Part shown: one piece after another, positions 1 to 8,058 of the stretch
Layout of the letters: every line of letters begins with the position of its first letter
Numbering within the stretch: position 1 is the stretch's first letter
Source of the DNA: Trachelipus rathkii
Taxonomy: Eukaryota > Arthropoda > Malacostraca > Isopoda > Trachelipodidae
Assembly (NCBI GenBank): GCA_015478945.1
Contig: JABUQX010002437.1
Coordinates: 1-15,000 of the forward strand
Direction of reading: 5' to 3'
Length of the DNA stretch: 15,000 nucleotides
Position numbers and translations under genes: made by a program
Notes under the pieces: model-generated
The model's input: only the letters and a program-made list of their open reading frames with translations
The model's database searches: none
Told to the model about the DNA's origin: nothing

Positions 1-1340
1 AGAAAAAAATAAACATAAAATATTATAAATAGCTACTGGCATATAGGTGTTGAACCGTTTTTATTCAACCTCTATTCTACTCTTTCCCAGAGACTTGGTG
101 ACAAACTCGCGGTATAAATGCCACGCTAAAGACCTCAAATACTGCAAATTTAATCAAAATTCAATACTTTAATACTATAATAAAATCAAAGAAAATTAAT
201 AGTAACCATATAACCATAATATCTAAAAATTCCAATTAATCAATTAATATTATAAAAAAATAATTATTAATTTACCCATAGAAGATCCAAATCCACAGAA
301 GATACATGATGCGTTGCACATAACATCTATATTATAGGATTCTACTACAATTTTTCAACCTTTAAAGTATAAAATCTACTAAGTCCAAAGAAATATACTA
401 TAATAAAATTGAAAGTAATAAGAAATAGTTCCATACCATAAGGAACAACTCCAAAAGAAGGTAAGCCTAGGACCCAACAGTAAATATTAAACAAACAATC
501 CGAGTCAATAGCAGGATCCATAACTCAACTTTGAAAATGGTTTTCAATTCATAAATTCACATATAAATTAGTATTTTACTATAGAAAGAAAAAATATAAA
601 CATGGAAATTGATTAATCACAACTCATCTAATATTCCCAATCGTTTCCTTCAAACGTGAAGAAGGGTGATGGATGACGGGAAATACTAGGAAGACAGGGA
701 GAGAACTGAAGAACTTGTGGCGTCAGAAACGCCATCACTCAAAAACAATTAATTCTCACCCTTCATAACACCCTCATACAAAACAGAATTTTGAACAAAG
801 ATATTAATATATAATATTGGTACCAACAATGCTTTGCAGTTACATCAATTACTACCATAATGGGACGTCACCACAGTACACTAACTGGGATAAAAGAGTT
901 TAAAGACAAAAACTGTTTTATGATGAACAAATTTAAGCAATTTTTAATGAATTATATGGTATGTTTTAAAGATAAACCCTTAGGGTGGCAAAGAGAAATT
1001 TGTGATGGAATAGAGAGATAAGAGAGAAATTATGAAAGGTAGATTTTAAAATATTAAAGTGTAATGGAATATGATTTAGAAAATATAGGAAAAATAGAAA
1101 TGAAACATTAACCAATCATAAGAGGCAAGGGAAGAGGCAGAAATTAATTTTGCAATGAATAATTGAAGAAGTTTTTTTTAGCTTTTATAAATTTAAAATG
1201 TAAGAATAGGACAATTGGTCCAATTAAATGATGAAAATTTAGTAAGTTAGATTAGTCCACCTCTTTTCAATGATATATTTTTGCGATATAAAAGTTTATT
1301 TCGAATATAGTTTGGAGATAAATAAGTTCTTGTATGCATG
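1..1340. other. AT-rich non-coding DNA, no gene seen
   Basis: I see no open frame with protein-like composition on either strand, and no tRNA-like boxes, in this stretch. It is dominated by short A and T runs. The only structure I can point to is an inverted repeat near 661-764, listed separately. If the retroelement relic that starts near 1,340 was once full length, part of this stretch could be its unrecognisable 5' end, but I cannot show that. Confidence 0.6.
661..764. repeat. Nested inverted repeat (hairpin-forming)
   Basis: GAAGGGTGA at 661-669 is the exact reverse complement of TCACCCTTC at 756-764. Between these arms is a small hairpin, TGGCGT-CAGA-AACGCCA, around 719-733. A competing pairing also exists between GTGATGG (666-672) and CCATCAC (732-738). 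The arms are GC-richer than their surroundings. Whether this is a transposon remnant, a transcribed structure or chance is unclear. Confidence 0.4.
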
Positions 1341-2794
1341 TTACAAATAGTCTTACAGAATTTGAATTTGATGTAAAAGATATAAAACGTTTATTAGATC
1401 ATATTGACAAGTAAAGCTGCAGGTGATGGTATAAGCTATATGGTATTTGAAGGGTAGTACCAAGATTGCAAAGGACCGTACTTATTTTTAAGCGATCTAT
1501 GCATTATGGGGAGGTAACAGATGACTGGAAATGGCATATGTTATGCCTATTTTAAGAAAGGTAGTAAGAGACGATTGGGGAATTATAGGCAGTTTAGCTT
1601 ATCTCTGGGTTGTAAAGGTTTGGAAATTTCTGAAGTCATATAGAGATATTTAGAAGATAACAAGGTTCATGACTCCCAGCACGGTTTCAGAAGGGGTAGG
1701 TCATGTTGAGCAAACTTTAGAATTTTCTGGAATACCTTATGATGCATCGATGAGAGAGTTGATATGTATATTTAGACTTTAGTAAGCTTTTGATAAGGTT
1801 CGCCACATTGGTGATGAAGTTATTGCAATGTGGTATAGGTGGAGTAGTACATGGTTTGATTTAAAGAGTGGTTGGAATAGAAAACAGTGGTGTACATAAT
1901 GGAATAAATAATCAATGGGAATAGTAGCAAAGCAGTGGTTCCACAGGGTTCAGTGTGGGGCACTATTGTATCCTCATATATATAAATGATTAGCCCAGGG
2001 ACTTAAATGCAAGTTTCTAAGTTTGCAGATGTAAAGTGGCCACCTCAGTTAGGATAGTGAAGGATGCATAATAATTCAAAATGATCTTGACAAACTTTTT
2101 GGGTGGGCAGATAGTGGTCAAATGACATTTTTAAGTACAAAGTGTAAAAGGTTCTTCACTAGGTTTACTCAAAAAGTTTTAATTACGATATAATGGGGGA
2201 TTGGCTTTGAGTATGTGGACAGAAAAAGATTTGGTGTATTATACGTAATTTGAAAAGTAGCTTATCGTGTTTGAAGCTAGATAAAGCTATAAGCATGCTG
2301 GGCATAAAAAGTCGCAATGTTGTTTACAGGAAGCAGGGTAATAGTACTGTATGTAGCAATGTCACTGCAGTATGGAGATACTGGTCACAATTTTGGGCCC
2401 CTTATTTAAGAAAGAATTAGATATGTATAGGTGCAACGTCGAGCAACAAGGATGATTTCTGGGTTTGAGGGTAAAGAGTATGAGGAGAGGCTGAGGAGTT
2501 AGGAATGTTTTGTAGAAAGCGCGATTTCTCAGAGGGGACATGATACAAGTTACAAAAATATTTAATCTATTGATAATACAGAGACCAATAATTTTCATGT
2601 AGAACATTGGCCAGGAGGTAAGCAGACACTATATGAAAATTAAGAAGATGACATGCCTTCAGAAAAATAGTTCTTTCAGGAAACCAGTTGTTAATTTTGG
2701 AATAGTTCTGCAGAAGGAGGTTTTTAAGTGTGACTCGATTGCAAAATTTAAGAAAGGGTTAGATTCGTTTATGGATGAGTTGGGTATCATATAA
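1340..2794 (+). pseudogene. Decayed non-LTR retrotransposon reverse transcriptase (Jockey/CR1-like)
   Basis: This is the broken reverse transcriptase region of a non-LTR retrotransposon ORF2, readable only by moving between frames. Recognisable pieces in family order are: a DVKDIKRLLDHIDK-like lead-in (1355-1411), KAAGDGIS (1413-1436), FKRSMHYGEVTDDWK (1487-1531), GNYRQFSLS (1577-1603), DSQHGFRRGRSC (1671-1706), the motif A region reading SK..DKVRH with a frame break (about 1757-1806), VPQGSVWGT (1934-1960), the catalytic FADD box reduced to FADV (2022-2033), QFWAPYLRK (2388-2414), VQRRATRMISGFEGKEY (2431-2481), and a C-terminal CDSIAKFKKGLDSFMDELG piece before a TAA ending at 2794. Stops and indels fall between nearly every block, so no active enzyme is encoded. 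No endonuclease domain is visible upstream, which fits 5' truncation. The order and wording of the motifs match arthropod 'mobile element jockey' proteins and CR1/L2-type elements; the exact clade is not resolved. The opposite-strand open frame at 2362-2607 is its shadow. Confidence 0.88.
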
Positions 2795-3054
2795 TATATT
2801 GATGAGGCAAATTGGCGAGGTTTTTAGTTGTGATATAGTTAAAGTTAGATGGCAGTGCGTGACCATAACTTAGTTTTCAATGCATGTGGATGGTTTGGGT
2901 ATATATTTAAATATATCATTATTTTGACTAAGCCAATTGGTGGATTGTAAGTTAACAATTGACAAGCCTAGGGTGTTTGTGATTGCAGGAGCTGTCGAAT
3001 TTCATTATATCCAATTTTTAGTCGGGACTCTTTTTTACTGTCTTCTTATTTTCT
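2795..3054 (+). other. Probable 3' UTR of the non-LTR element
   Basis: This non-coding stretch lies between the stop codon of the reverse transcriptase relic and a short tandem-repeat tail. It contains no open frame of note. By position it would be the 3' untranslated region that non-LTR elements carry for priming their own reverse transcription. This is an inference from order alone. Confidence 0.4.
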
Positions 3055-3100
3055 TAATGTTTTAATGTTTAAATGTTTTAGAATGTTTTAATGTTTAAAA
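3055..3100 (+). repeat. AATGTTTT(A) tandem repeat, possible retroelement 3' tail
   Basis: About five imperfect copies of an 8-10 base unit based on AATGTTTTA follow one another. CR1, L2 and related non-LTR elements often end in short tandem repeats instead of poly(A), so this is a good candidate for the 3' end of the element whose coding relic ends at 2794. No target-site duplication was identified. Confidence 0.5.
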
Positions 3101-3164
3101 TAGTTCCTAATAAGTAGACTTAAATAATGGAAATGTATATCACATATTAACCACTATGGCCTTG

Positions 3165-4200
3165 ATTTGAGAAAAAAAAAATCCAAAAGTGCATTTGGGA
3201 AAGTCGGAGACAAGTATAAGTCGGAGCAGGAGGGCTGGCTTTTAAAAGGGGGTGATTTGGTCCACAACTAAAAATAAAATTAAAAAAAAAAAAAAAAATT
3301 TCGCTCGTCATTTTTTTTTTATTTAATAGCCAGCAGTAGTATACAAGTTATTTAGATTCTTTAATTAGAGATTTTTATATTTAAAAAATATATAAATTAG
3401 GGTACAATGGCCTTCAATAAAATTGCACTTCTGAAAAATATGAGTTATTTTTTTTTTTAACTTATAAAATGAAAATTGTGGATGGATTTAAATTATTTTT
3501 CAGTGTATACCTCGAGTATGTTGCTTTAGAACAGGCAAGTAATTTTTGTTCACGGTATAGTGGATAAAATAACGGGGCTAACATCTGTGATTACTCTGTA
3601 AAATTTATTGAAGGGGGGGGTTTGAAAAATTCGAAAGAAAACCCATTGGGGGGGGGGTTTTTTTTTTCATATTTTCGTAATTATTTACACAATTTTAAAT
3701 TGTTTTATTATTTAATTATAATACGTTACTTTAACTTATACAATTCAATACTAATGAATTTATATAAATAATGAATTACAAAAGTATGTCAAATTTTGAG
3801 TGGAGAAGGGGTGAATGGACCACCTTACTTTTTTAATTCTTTTATGTTATTATGACATTTTTATTTATTACTATTATTAATATGATTATTATTAATACTA
3901 TATTAATAAAAATTAAATATATATGAAATTTAAAGTAGCCATTAATAAAAACAGATGGGCCGATTCACCCTCAATGGTGGTCCGATTACCCCTCCAGGTC
4001 AGTTTTTTTTACTTTATTAACTTATAAATCTTTTAGTTTTTAAAATACATTTATTATTTTTTTGTGTTATTCCATATATTTCGGCTTGTTCAGAAAAAAA
4101 AAATTCCAAAAAGTGATTAGAGGAAAGTCGCGAGAGAAGTTTCATAAAGTGGTCCAGTCCACCGCCGAGCTAACCTTAAAGTGGTCAAGTCCAACCGCCC
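3165..4200. repeat. Foldback-type repeat region with GGGGTRA...GGWCC motifs
   Basis: Two kinds of internal repetition are visible. First, about 60 bases starting near 3169 (A-run, then TCCAAAAGTGCATTTGGGAAAGTCG) recur in direct orientation near 4095 (A-run, then TTCCAAAAAGTGATTAGAGGAAAGTCG), both followed by GAGA/CGAGA-rich text. Second, GGGGTGAATGGACCACC at 3808-3824 is closely matched in inverted orientation by GGTGGTCCGATTACCCC at 3976-3992. Related copies are GGGGTGATTTGGTCCAC (3249-3265) and GGGCCGATTCACCC (3957-3970). The sequence between is AT-rich with no open frame. It looks like a non-coding transposon derivative or nested copies of one. The motifs resemble those of the two larger elements further right. 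Confidence 0.55.
3613..3667 (+). repeat. Paired G homopolymer runs followed by a T run
   Basis: A run of eight G (3613-3620) and one of ten G (3648-3657) stand about 28 bases apart in otherwise very AT-rich DNA; the second runs directly into ten T. They are the longest G runs in the window. They could mark a repeat border, adopt an unusual DNA structure, or contain sequencing or polishing errors in run length. Confidence 0.6.
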
Positions 4201-4204
4201 ATGC

Positions 4205-4280
4205 TATTATATATATATATATATTATATATATATATATATATTATTATATTATATATATATATTAATATATATTATATT
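4205..4280. repeat. TA microsatellite array 1
   Basis: This is an imperfect TA/TAT/TTA array. It directly abuts the tRNA-derived SINE-like unit on its right. The open frame that crosses it is an artefact of TAT/ATA codons. Confidence 0.9.
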
Positions 4281-4700
4281 TGTTCGGTGGCGCAGTGGTT
4301 AAAAGTGGTGTTTGCACGCTTAGGGTCGTGAGTTCGAGTTCTCGTCAAACGGGATTTGTACTTCGACTAGTCACCAGGACGGACACGAAATTGCCTTTGT
4401 AGGGATTTTTCTGTAATTTATTACAGTTTAGGCTAGTAGTATTAATCACTATACTACTCTCATCATCCATAGCAACCATACAACGGTTAAACTTATACAA
4501 TAAGACACTCCATTTCGCTCAGACAGTAGGTTTGAGTCCAGGTAGCCACATGCACTGATGGCTGGAATATCAGCTTGGTCAGACTGAAGGCTATGGGTTA
4601 CGATCACCCTGCTAAGTGGGACTTTTCACTTTGGTATGGGCCACTGGTGCGAAAATAAATAGATCACTTTCCCGATGTTTGGTAAAAATAATACTAACTA
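4281..4700 (+). mobile_element. tRNA-derived SINE-like element
   Basis: An RNA polymerase III A box is present as TGGCGCAGTGG (4288-4298), a perfect fit to TRGCNNAGYGG. About 32 bases later a B-box-like AGTTCGAGTTC (4331-4341) follows, close to GGTTCGANTCC. This spacing is that of a tRNA gene, but paired acceptor and T stems are poor, so it is a tRNA-like head rather than a tRNA gene. The body continues as GC-richer unique sequence to about 4,690, including a second B-box-like GGTTTGAGTCC at about 4531-4541. The unit then runs into a TA array, as a SINE running into a microsatellite tail would. Both ends coincide with TA arrays, so no target duplication can be read. The source family is unknown to me. 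The second B-box-like match could mean a dimeric element or be coincidence. Confidence 0.62.
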
Positions 4701-4705
4701 ACAAC

Positions 4706-4811
4706 TATATATTATATATATATATAATATATATTATATATATATTATTATATATATATATATATATATTATATATTTATATATATATATTATATATATA
4801 TATTATATATA
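4706..4811. repeat. TA microsatellite array 2
   Basis: Imperfect TA/TAT array between the SINE-like unit and the first copy of the CGGTC-motif element. It ends in TATATAGCG, a junction that recurs at the end of array 3 near 6076. Confidence 0.9.
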
Positions 4812-5985
4812 GCGTCGGGCGGGGTAAATCGTAAAACAGAAAAGGTCCTTTATAATTTTAATTTTTTTTAATTAACTTTTTCATTCGAGAAAATAATTGA
4901 AATAAGAAAATAGATTATATTTACCATATATAAATTTTAGTAAATAATTAACTAACTAGTCAAAAATATTCACCAAAGTTGGAAATTTTTTTTTTTTTTA
5001 AATTGCAAAAATTGAACTTGTATCCTTCAACTTTGTAAATTGAAAAATACTCATATTGGAAGTCTTTTTAACAATTTTCTGTGTAAAAATTTAAAATATT
5101 AGCTTATTTTTAAAGTTGTGTTTTTAATTTTCGGGGGAAAAACCGGTCAGTATAAACTTGTATAAAAATTCCATTTTTTTAGTTTTCAATAAATTTTATT
5201 CTAATTTTTTTATGTTGTAGATATATGATTTGTTTAAAGTTTTCTATACATATCTTTCTTCTATTTAGTGTAAGGATAAAAAAAAGTTCACATGAAATGT
5301 TGTAAAATATCATAAAAAAATATAACAAAAAGTGCTCTTTTGAAATTTGCAAATTATTATTGTTATTACTATTAAAATTTTAAATTGATTGTCAATAATT
5401 TAAAATTATAATGGTGAATTTTTTTGTCAAAAAGTTCACGTGAAATGTGCGTACATAGGCCTACTCTAATATAAAGTGCTATTTTTGTTAAAAAGTTGAA
5501 ATATTTTATTTATTATAGAAATTATCAAAAATTATTGCATACTTCTTTTTTTTCAATGCTTATTTTGCATAAAAACTGAAATAAAATTTCAAATCGGTTC
5601 AGTTGAAAATAGTTAATCAATATACTTAGACTTGGTTTTTCTATCCAAATTAATCTATAACATTATTAAACTCTATTTACATTTAGAATTATATTATATT
5701 AGTTTTGGACAAGCAACAAATATTTTATGACCGTTTCTCCCCGACGGCACTGACCGGTTTTTCCCGATTCATTTTTTTGAGAAGGGCATTTATATAGAAC
5801 CTTTTAAAAATATTTCGTGCAAGCTATTTATTTTCCATTATCTAAAAAATTAAGGAAACCTAAATGTGAGAAAACTCTTAGATGATGTAAATTAAAATTT
5901 TTGATTTTTTCATGATTCACTAAAAACTAAATGGTAATTTTTGATAGATTTTAACTATTTTATTGAAGTAAAATTTGACATTTAA
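4812..5985. mobile_element. CGGTC-motif element, copy 1 (non-coding, decayed outer ends)
   Basis: This is the first of two tandem diverged copies of one non-coding unit. The outer-left motif is degraded (CGGGGTAAATCGT, 4820-4832). The inner-left motif is CGGGGGAAAAACCGGTCAG (5132-5150). The inner-right motifs are inverted and doubled: TGACCGTTTCTCCCCG (5728-5743) and TGACCGGTTTTTCCCG (5751-5766). The outer-right motif, expected near 5940, is lost. Stretches shared with copy 2 include TATAAACTTGTA just after the inner-left motif, GTGCGTACATAGGCCTACTC in the middle (about 5448-5467), and ATTTTTGATTTTTTCATGATTCA near the right side. No coding capacity is seen. The arrangement suggests a non-autonomous DNA transposon or satellite-like repeat of unknown family. 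Confidence 0.7.
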
Positions 5986-6076
5986 CCATATATATTTATA
6001 TATAAATATATTTACATAAATTATATAAATATTATATTTTAAAAATGTGTATATATATTTATATATATTATATATA
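5986..6076. repeat. TA-rich microsatellite array 3
   Basis: TA/TTTA-rich array separating copies 1 and 2 of the CGGTC-motif element. It ends TATATATAGCGT, like array 2. The minus-strand open frame across it is a composition artefact. Confidence 0.85.
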
Positions 6077-7586
6077 GCGTTAATGGGGGGAAAACGGTCA
6101 CGGAGGGGAAAATCGGTCACTTTTATAATTGATTATATTTTTTTAAATTAAAAAATTTTCAATTAGAGAGGTTTTTTAGTAGCAAATGATTATATTTTTA
6201 ACCATATATAATTTAAGTATTAATACCTATACTAGTAAATTTCCAAGTTGGAAATTTTTTTTTTTTTTTTTTGCAAAAATTCTAAGCTGTGAATTCGTAG
6301 AATAAGATCAGAAATTTGAGTTAGATCATATTGGGAAGTATTTTTTAACATTTTCAATGTAAAATAAAAGATAACTATTTTAAAGTTTTAAGGTTTTTTC
6401 AATTTCGGGGGAAACCGGTCGGGCATCGGGAAAAACGGTCAGTATAAACTTGTAAAAATGTCATTTTTTTTGGGTTTTAATATATTTTGTTCTAATTTTT
6501 ATCTATCGTATAACTATATTCTTGTTAATGGGGGGCGATTCCTTTCTATTTATTATTATTATTATTATTATTATTTTAAATATTATCAAATGATTATTAT
6601 TATTGAATAATTATAATTATATTAAACATAAAAATCATATTTATATATAATAATAATAATAATTATTTTAAGCTTGAAGATAATGCCTACGTAGCGATTA
6701 TCACACATTTTATTATTATTTTTAATATAGGACTACGTTATATTACGGCCATACGTACCAGATTTCACGTAAAGTGCCAAGAAAATTTAAGTATTATAAT
6801 TTAAATTATGACAATCATAATAATAATAATAATAATATAATATATAATAATAAATTATTATTATTATTATTTTATTATTATTTATTATTCTTATTTATTA
6901 TTATTATTATTATTATTTTATTAATTATTATTATTATAATATAATAATAATAATAATTAATAATATAATATTATTAAGTATATGTCATAGACTCTTAGAA
7001 ATTATCATATTGTAAATTTTTTGCGTTTGTGCAAAGGATTACGTGTGCGTACATAGATAGGCCTACTCGTAATATAAGTGCCTATTTTAAATATGAAATA
7101 TTATATTATTATTATTTTATTATTATAGCCATTAATTAAAATTTATTGTCATAATTCTTTTTTTTTATTTTTATTCAGCAAAAACAATTGAAAATAAAAT
7201 TATAATTATGGAAATTAACTTTTGAAAATATCACTAAATATAACTTAGACTTGTGTTTTTCCATCAATAATTAATATATCATTATTAAATTACTTACTTT
7301 AAATATAAATCAAATAGTTTGGAAAAAGTCGTAATAATATTAATGACCGTTTCTCCCCGACGCCACTGAACGGTTTTTCCCGAATTCAATTTTTTGAATG
7401 GAATTTTTCAAAAAATTTTAAAAAATATTCATTTCGGATTTTTTTATTTTCATTAATTCCAACATAAGGAATCTAATGTGAGAAAAAACCTATTAAGTAT
7501 TAGATATAACTTAAAATTTTGATTTTTCATGATTCATTAAAAAAAAAACAGCAGATTTTTGACCGGTTTTCCCCATTTTACGTATA
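6077..7586. mobile_element. CGGTC-motif element, copy 2 (terminal inverted repeats kept)
   Basis: This is the better preserved copy, with mirror-like layout. Outer-left doubled motifs are GGGGGGAAAACGGTCA (6085-6100) and GGGGAAAATCGGTCAC (6105-6120). Inner-left doubled motifs are CGGGGGAAACCGGTC (6406-6420) and CGGGAAAAACGGTC (6427-6440). Inner-right motifs are inverted: TGACCGTTTCTCCCCG (7344-7359) and TGAACGGTTTTTCCCG (7367-7382). The outer-right motif is GACCGGTTTTCCCC (7561-7574). The left end CGTTAATGGGGGGAAAACGG matches, in reverse complement, the right end around 7561-7583, giving imperfect terminal inverted repeats of about 24 bases. The ends touch or nearly touch TA arrays. The middle is longer than in copy 1 (about 900 against 580 bases between inner motifs), largely through TTA expansion. 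There is no protein-coding frame. The family is not one I can name. Confidence 0.7.
6541..6970. repeat. TTA/TAA trinucleotide repeat arrays
   Basis: Several runs of (TTA)n and (TAA)n lie here: about 6546-6576, 6645-6663, and a long compound array about 6818-6965 in which TAA and TTA blocks face each other and could fold on themselves. They sit inside the centre of copy 2 of the CGGTC-motif element and explain most of its extra length. Confidence 0.85.
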
Positions 7587-7587
7587 C

Positions 7588-7773
7588 GTATTTATATATA
7601 TATATATTATATCTTTATATATATTATTATTATATATATTATATTTATATATCTATATTAATAAATCGGGTTATTATATTATATTATATATTATATATAT
7701 ATTATTATATATATATATATATAATATTATTATATATATTATATATATATATATATTATATATATATATATAT
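7588..7773. repeat. TA microsatellite array 4
   Basis: Long imperfect TA/TTA array, broken once near 7662-7672. It directly follows the right end of copy 2. Two overlapping open frames across it consist almost wholly of I/Y codons and are not genes. Confidence 0.9.
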
Positions 7774-7784
7774 GCAGTTTTCAT

Positions 7785-7850
7785 AAGTACTTGTATTCTG
7801 AACAATTCTAGAGTACTTGTACTTGACAAATTTACTTGAACCCAAGCTTG
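7785..7850. repeat. TACTTG-rich block with near-palindrome
   Basis: AGTACTTGTA occurs near 7786, GTACTTGTACTTGA at 7813-7826 and TTTACTTGAACCCA at 7831-7844. The last runs into the near-palindrome GAACCCAAGCTTGGTTC. Repeated TACTTG text of this kind occurs at the ends of some DNA transposons, but nothing longer supports such an assignment here. Confidence 0.4.
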
Positions 7851-8050
7851 GTTCTTACTATTATTATAAGTTGTAGTATTATGGTATGGTTATTATAAAA
7901 ATTATAGTATTTATATGCTGCCCTTGTAATCAATTTTTTAGAGGTGTCAGGGATCAGTTTTTTCTCCAAGTCTAACCATATATCTTAATGAGTAATGATT
8001 ATATTCTTCTGTGTCTTCTTTGAACTTTACTTATACTTTCCAATTTTAAT
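7851..8050 (+). other. Upstream sequence of the POMGNT2-like exon, probably intron or 5' UTR
   Basis: There is no open frame here. The last 50 bases before the gene are pyrimidine-rich (about 8008-8046) and end in a likely splice acceptor, so this stretch is more likely intron than promoter. I see no convincing TATA or initiator element that could be told apart from general AT-richness. Confidence 0.4.
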
Positions 8051-8052
8051 AG
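8004..8052 (+). other. Candidate 3' splice site just before the start codon
   Basis: A long pyrimidine-rich tract (TATTCTTCTGTGTCTTC, then TTTACTTATACTTTCC) leads to TTTTAATAG at 8044-8052. An exon starting at 8053 would read ATAAAT then ATG. The TAG is also the in-frame stop that closes the frame upstream, as often seen when an acceptor sits directly before a coding exon. Vertebrate POMGNT2 has upstream non-coding exons, so a spliced 5' leader would be expected. Confidence 0.5.
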
Positions 8053-8058
8053 ATAAAT

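Noticed and set aside
1213..1225. Palindrome AATTGGTCCAATT as a regulatory site
   Set aside because: It is a short AT-rich palindrome expected by chance here, with no gene next to it.
2362..2607. Minus-strand open frame of 81 codons
   Set aside because: It is antisense to the recognisable reverse transcriptase C-terminal fragments on the plus strand.
4062..4331. Plus-strand open frame of 89 codons
   Set aside because: About a third of it is I/Y codons from the TA array, and its end lies in the tRNA-like head of the SINE. No domain is visible.
4281..4355. Functional tRNA gene
   Set aside because: The A and B boxes fit, but the T arm needs an 8-base loop with a mismatch in the stem and no acceptor stem pairs. 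A SINE head explains it better.
4616..4834. Plus-strand open frame of 72 codons
   Set aside because: It is mostly TAT/ATA codons across TA array 2, with ends in repeat sequence.
5920..6120. Minus-strand open frame of 66 codons
   Set aside because: It crosses TA array 3 and the outer-left motif of copy 2; composition is I, Y and K only.
6541..6970. CRISPR-like or other spaced repeat array
   Set aside because: The repeats are plain trinucleotide microsatellites without spacers, and the genome is eukaryotic.
7519..7839. Two overlapping plus-strand open frames, the second at 7559-7786
   Set aside because: Both are translations of TA array 4, which is open in several frames. I/Y runs resemble membrane segments but are a composition artefact.
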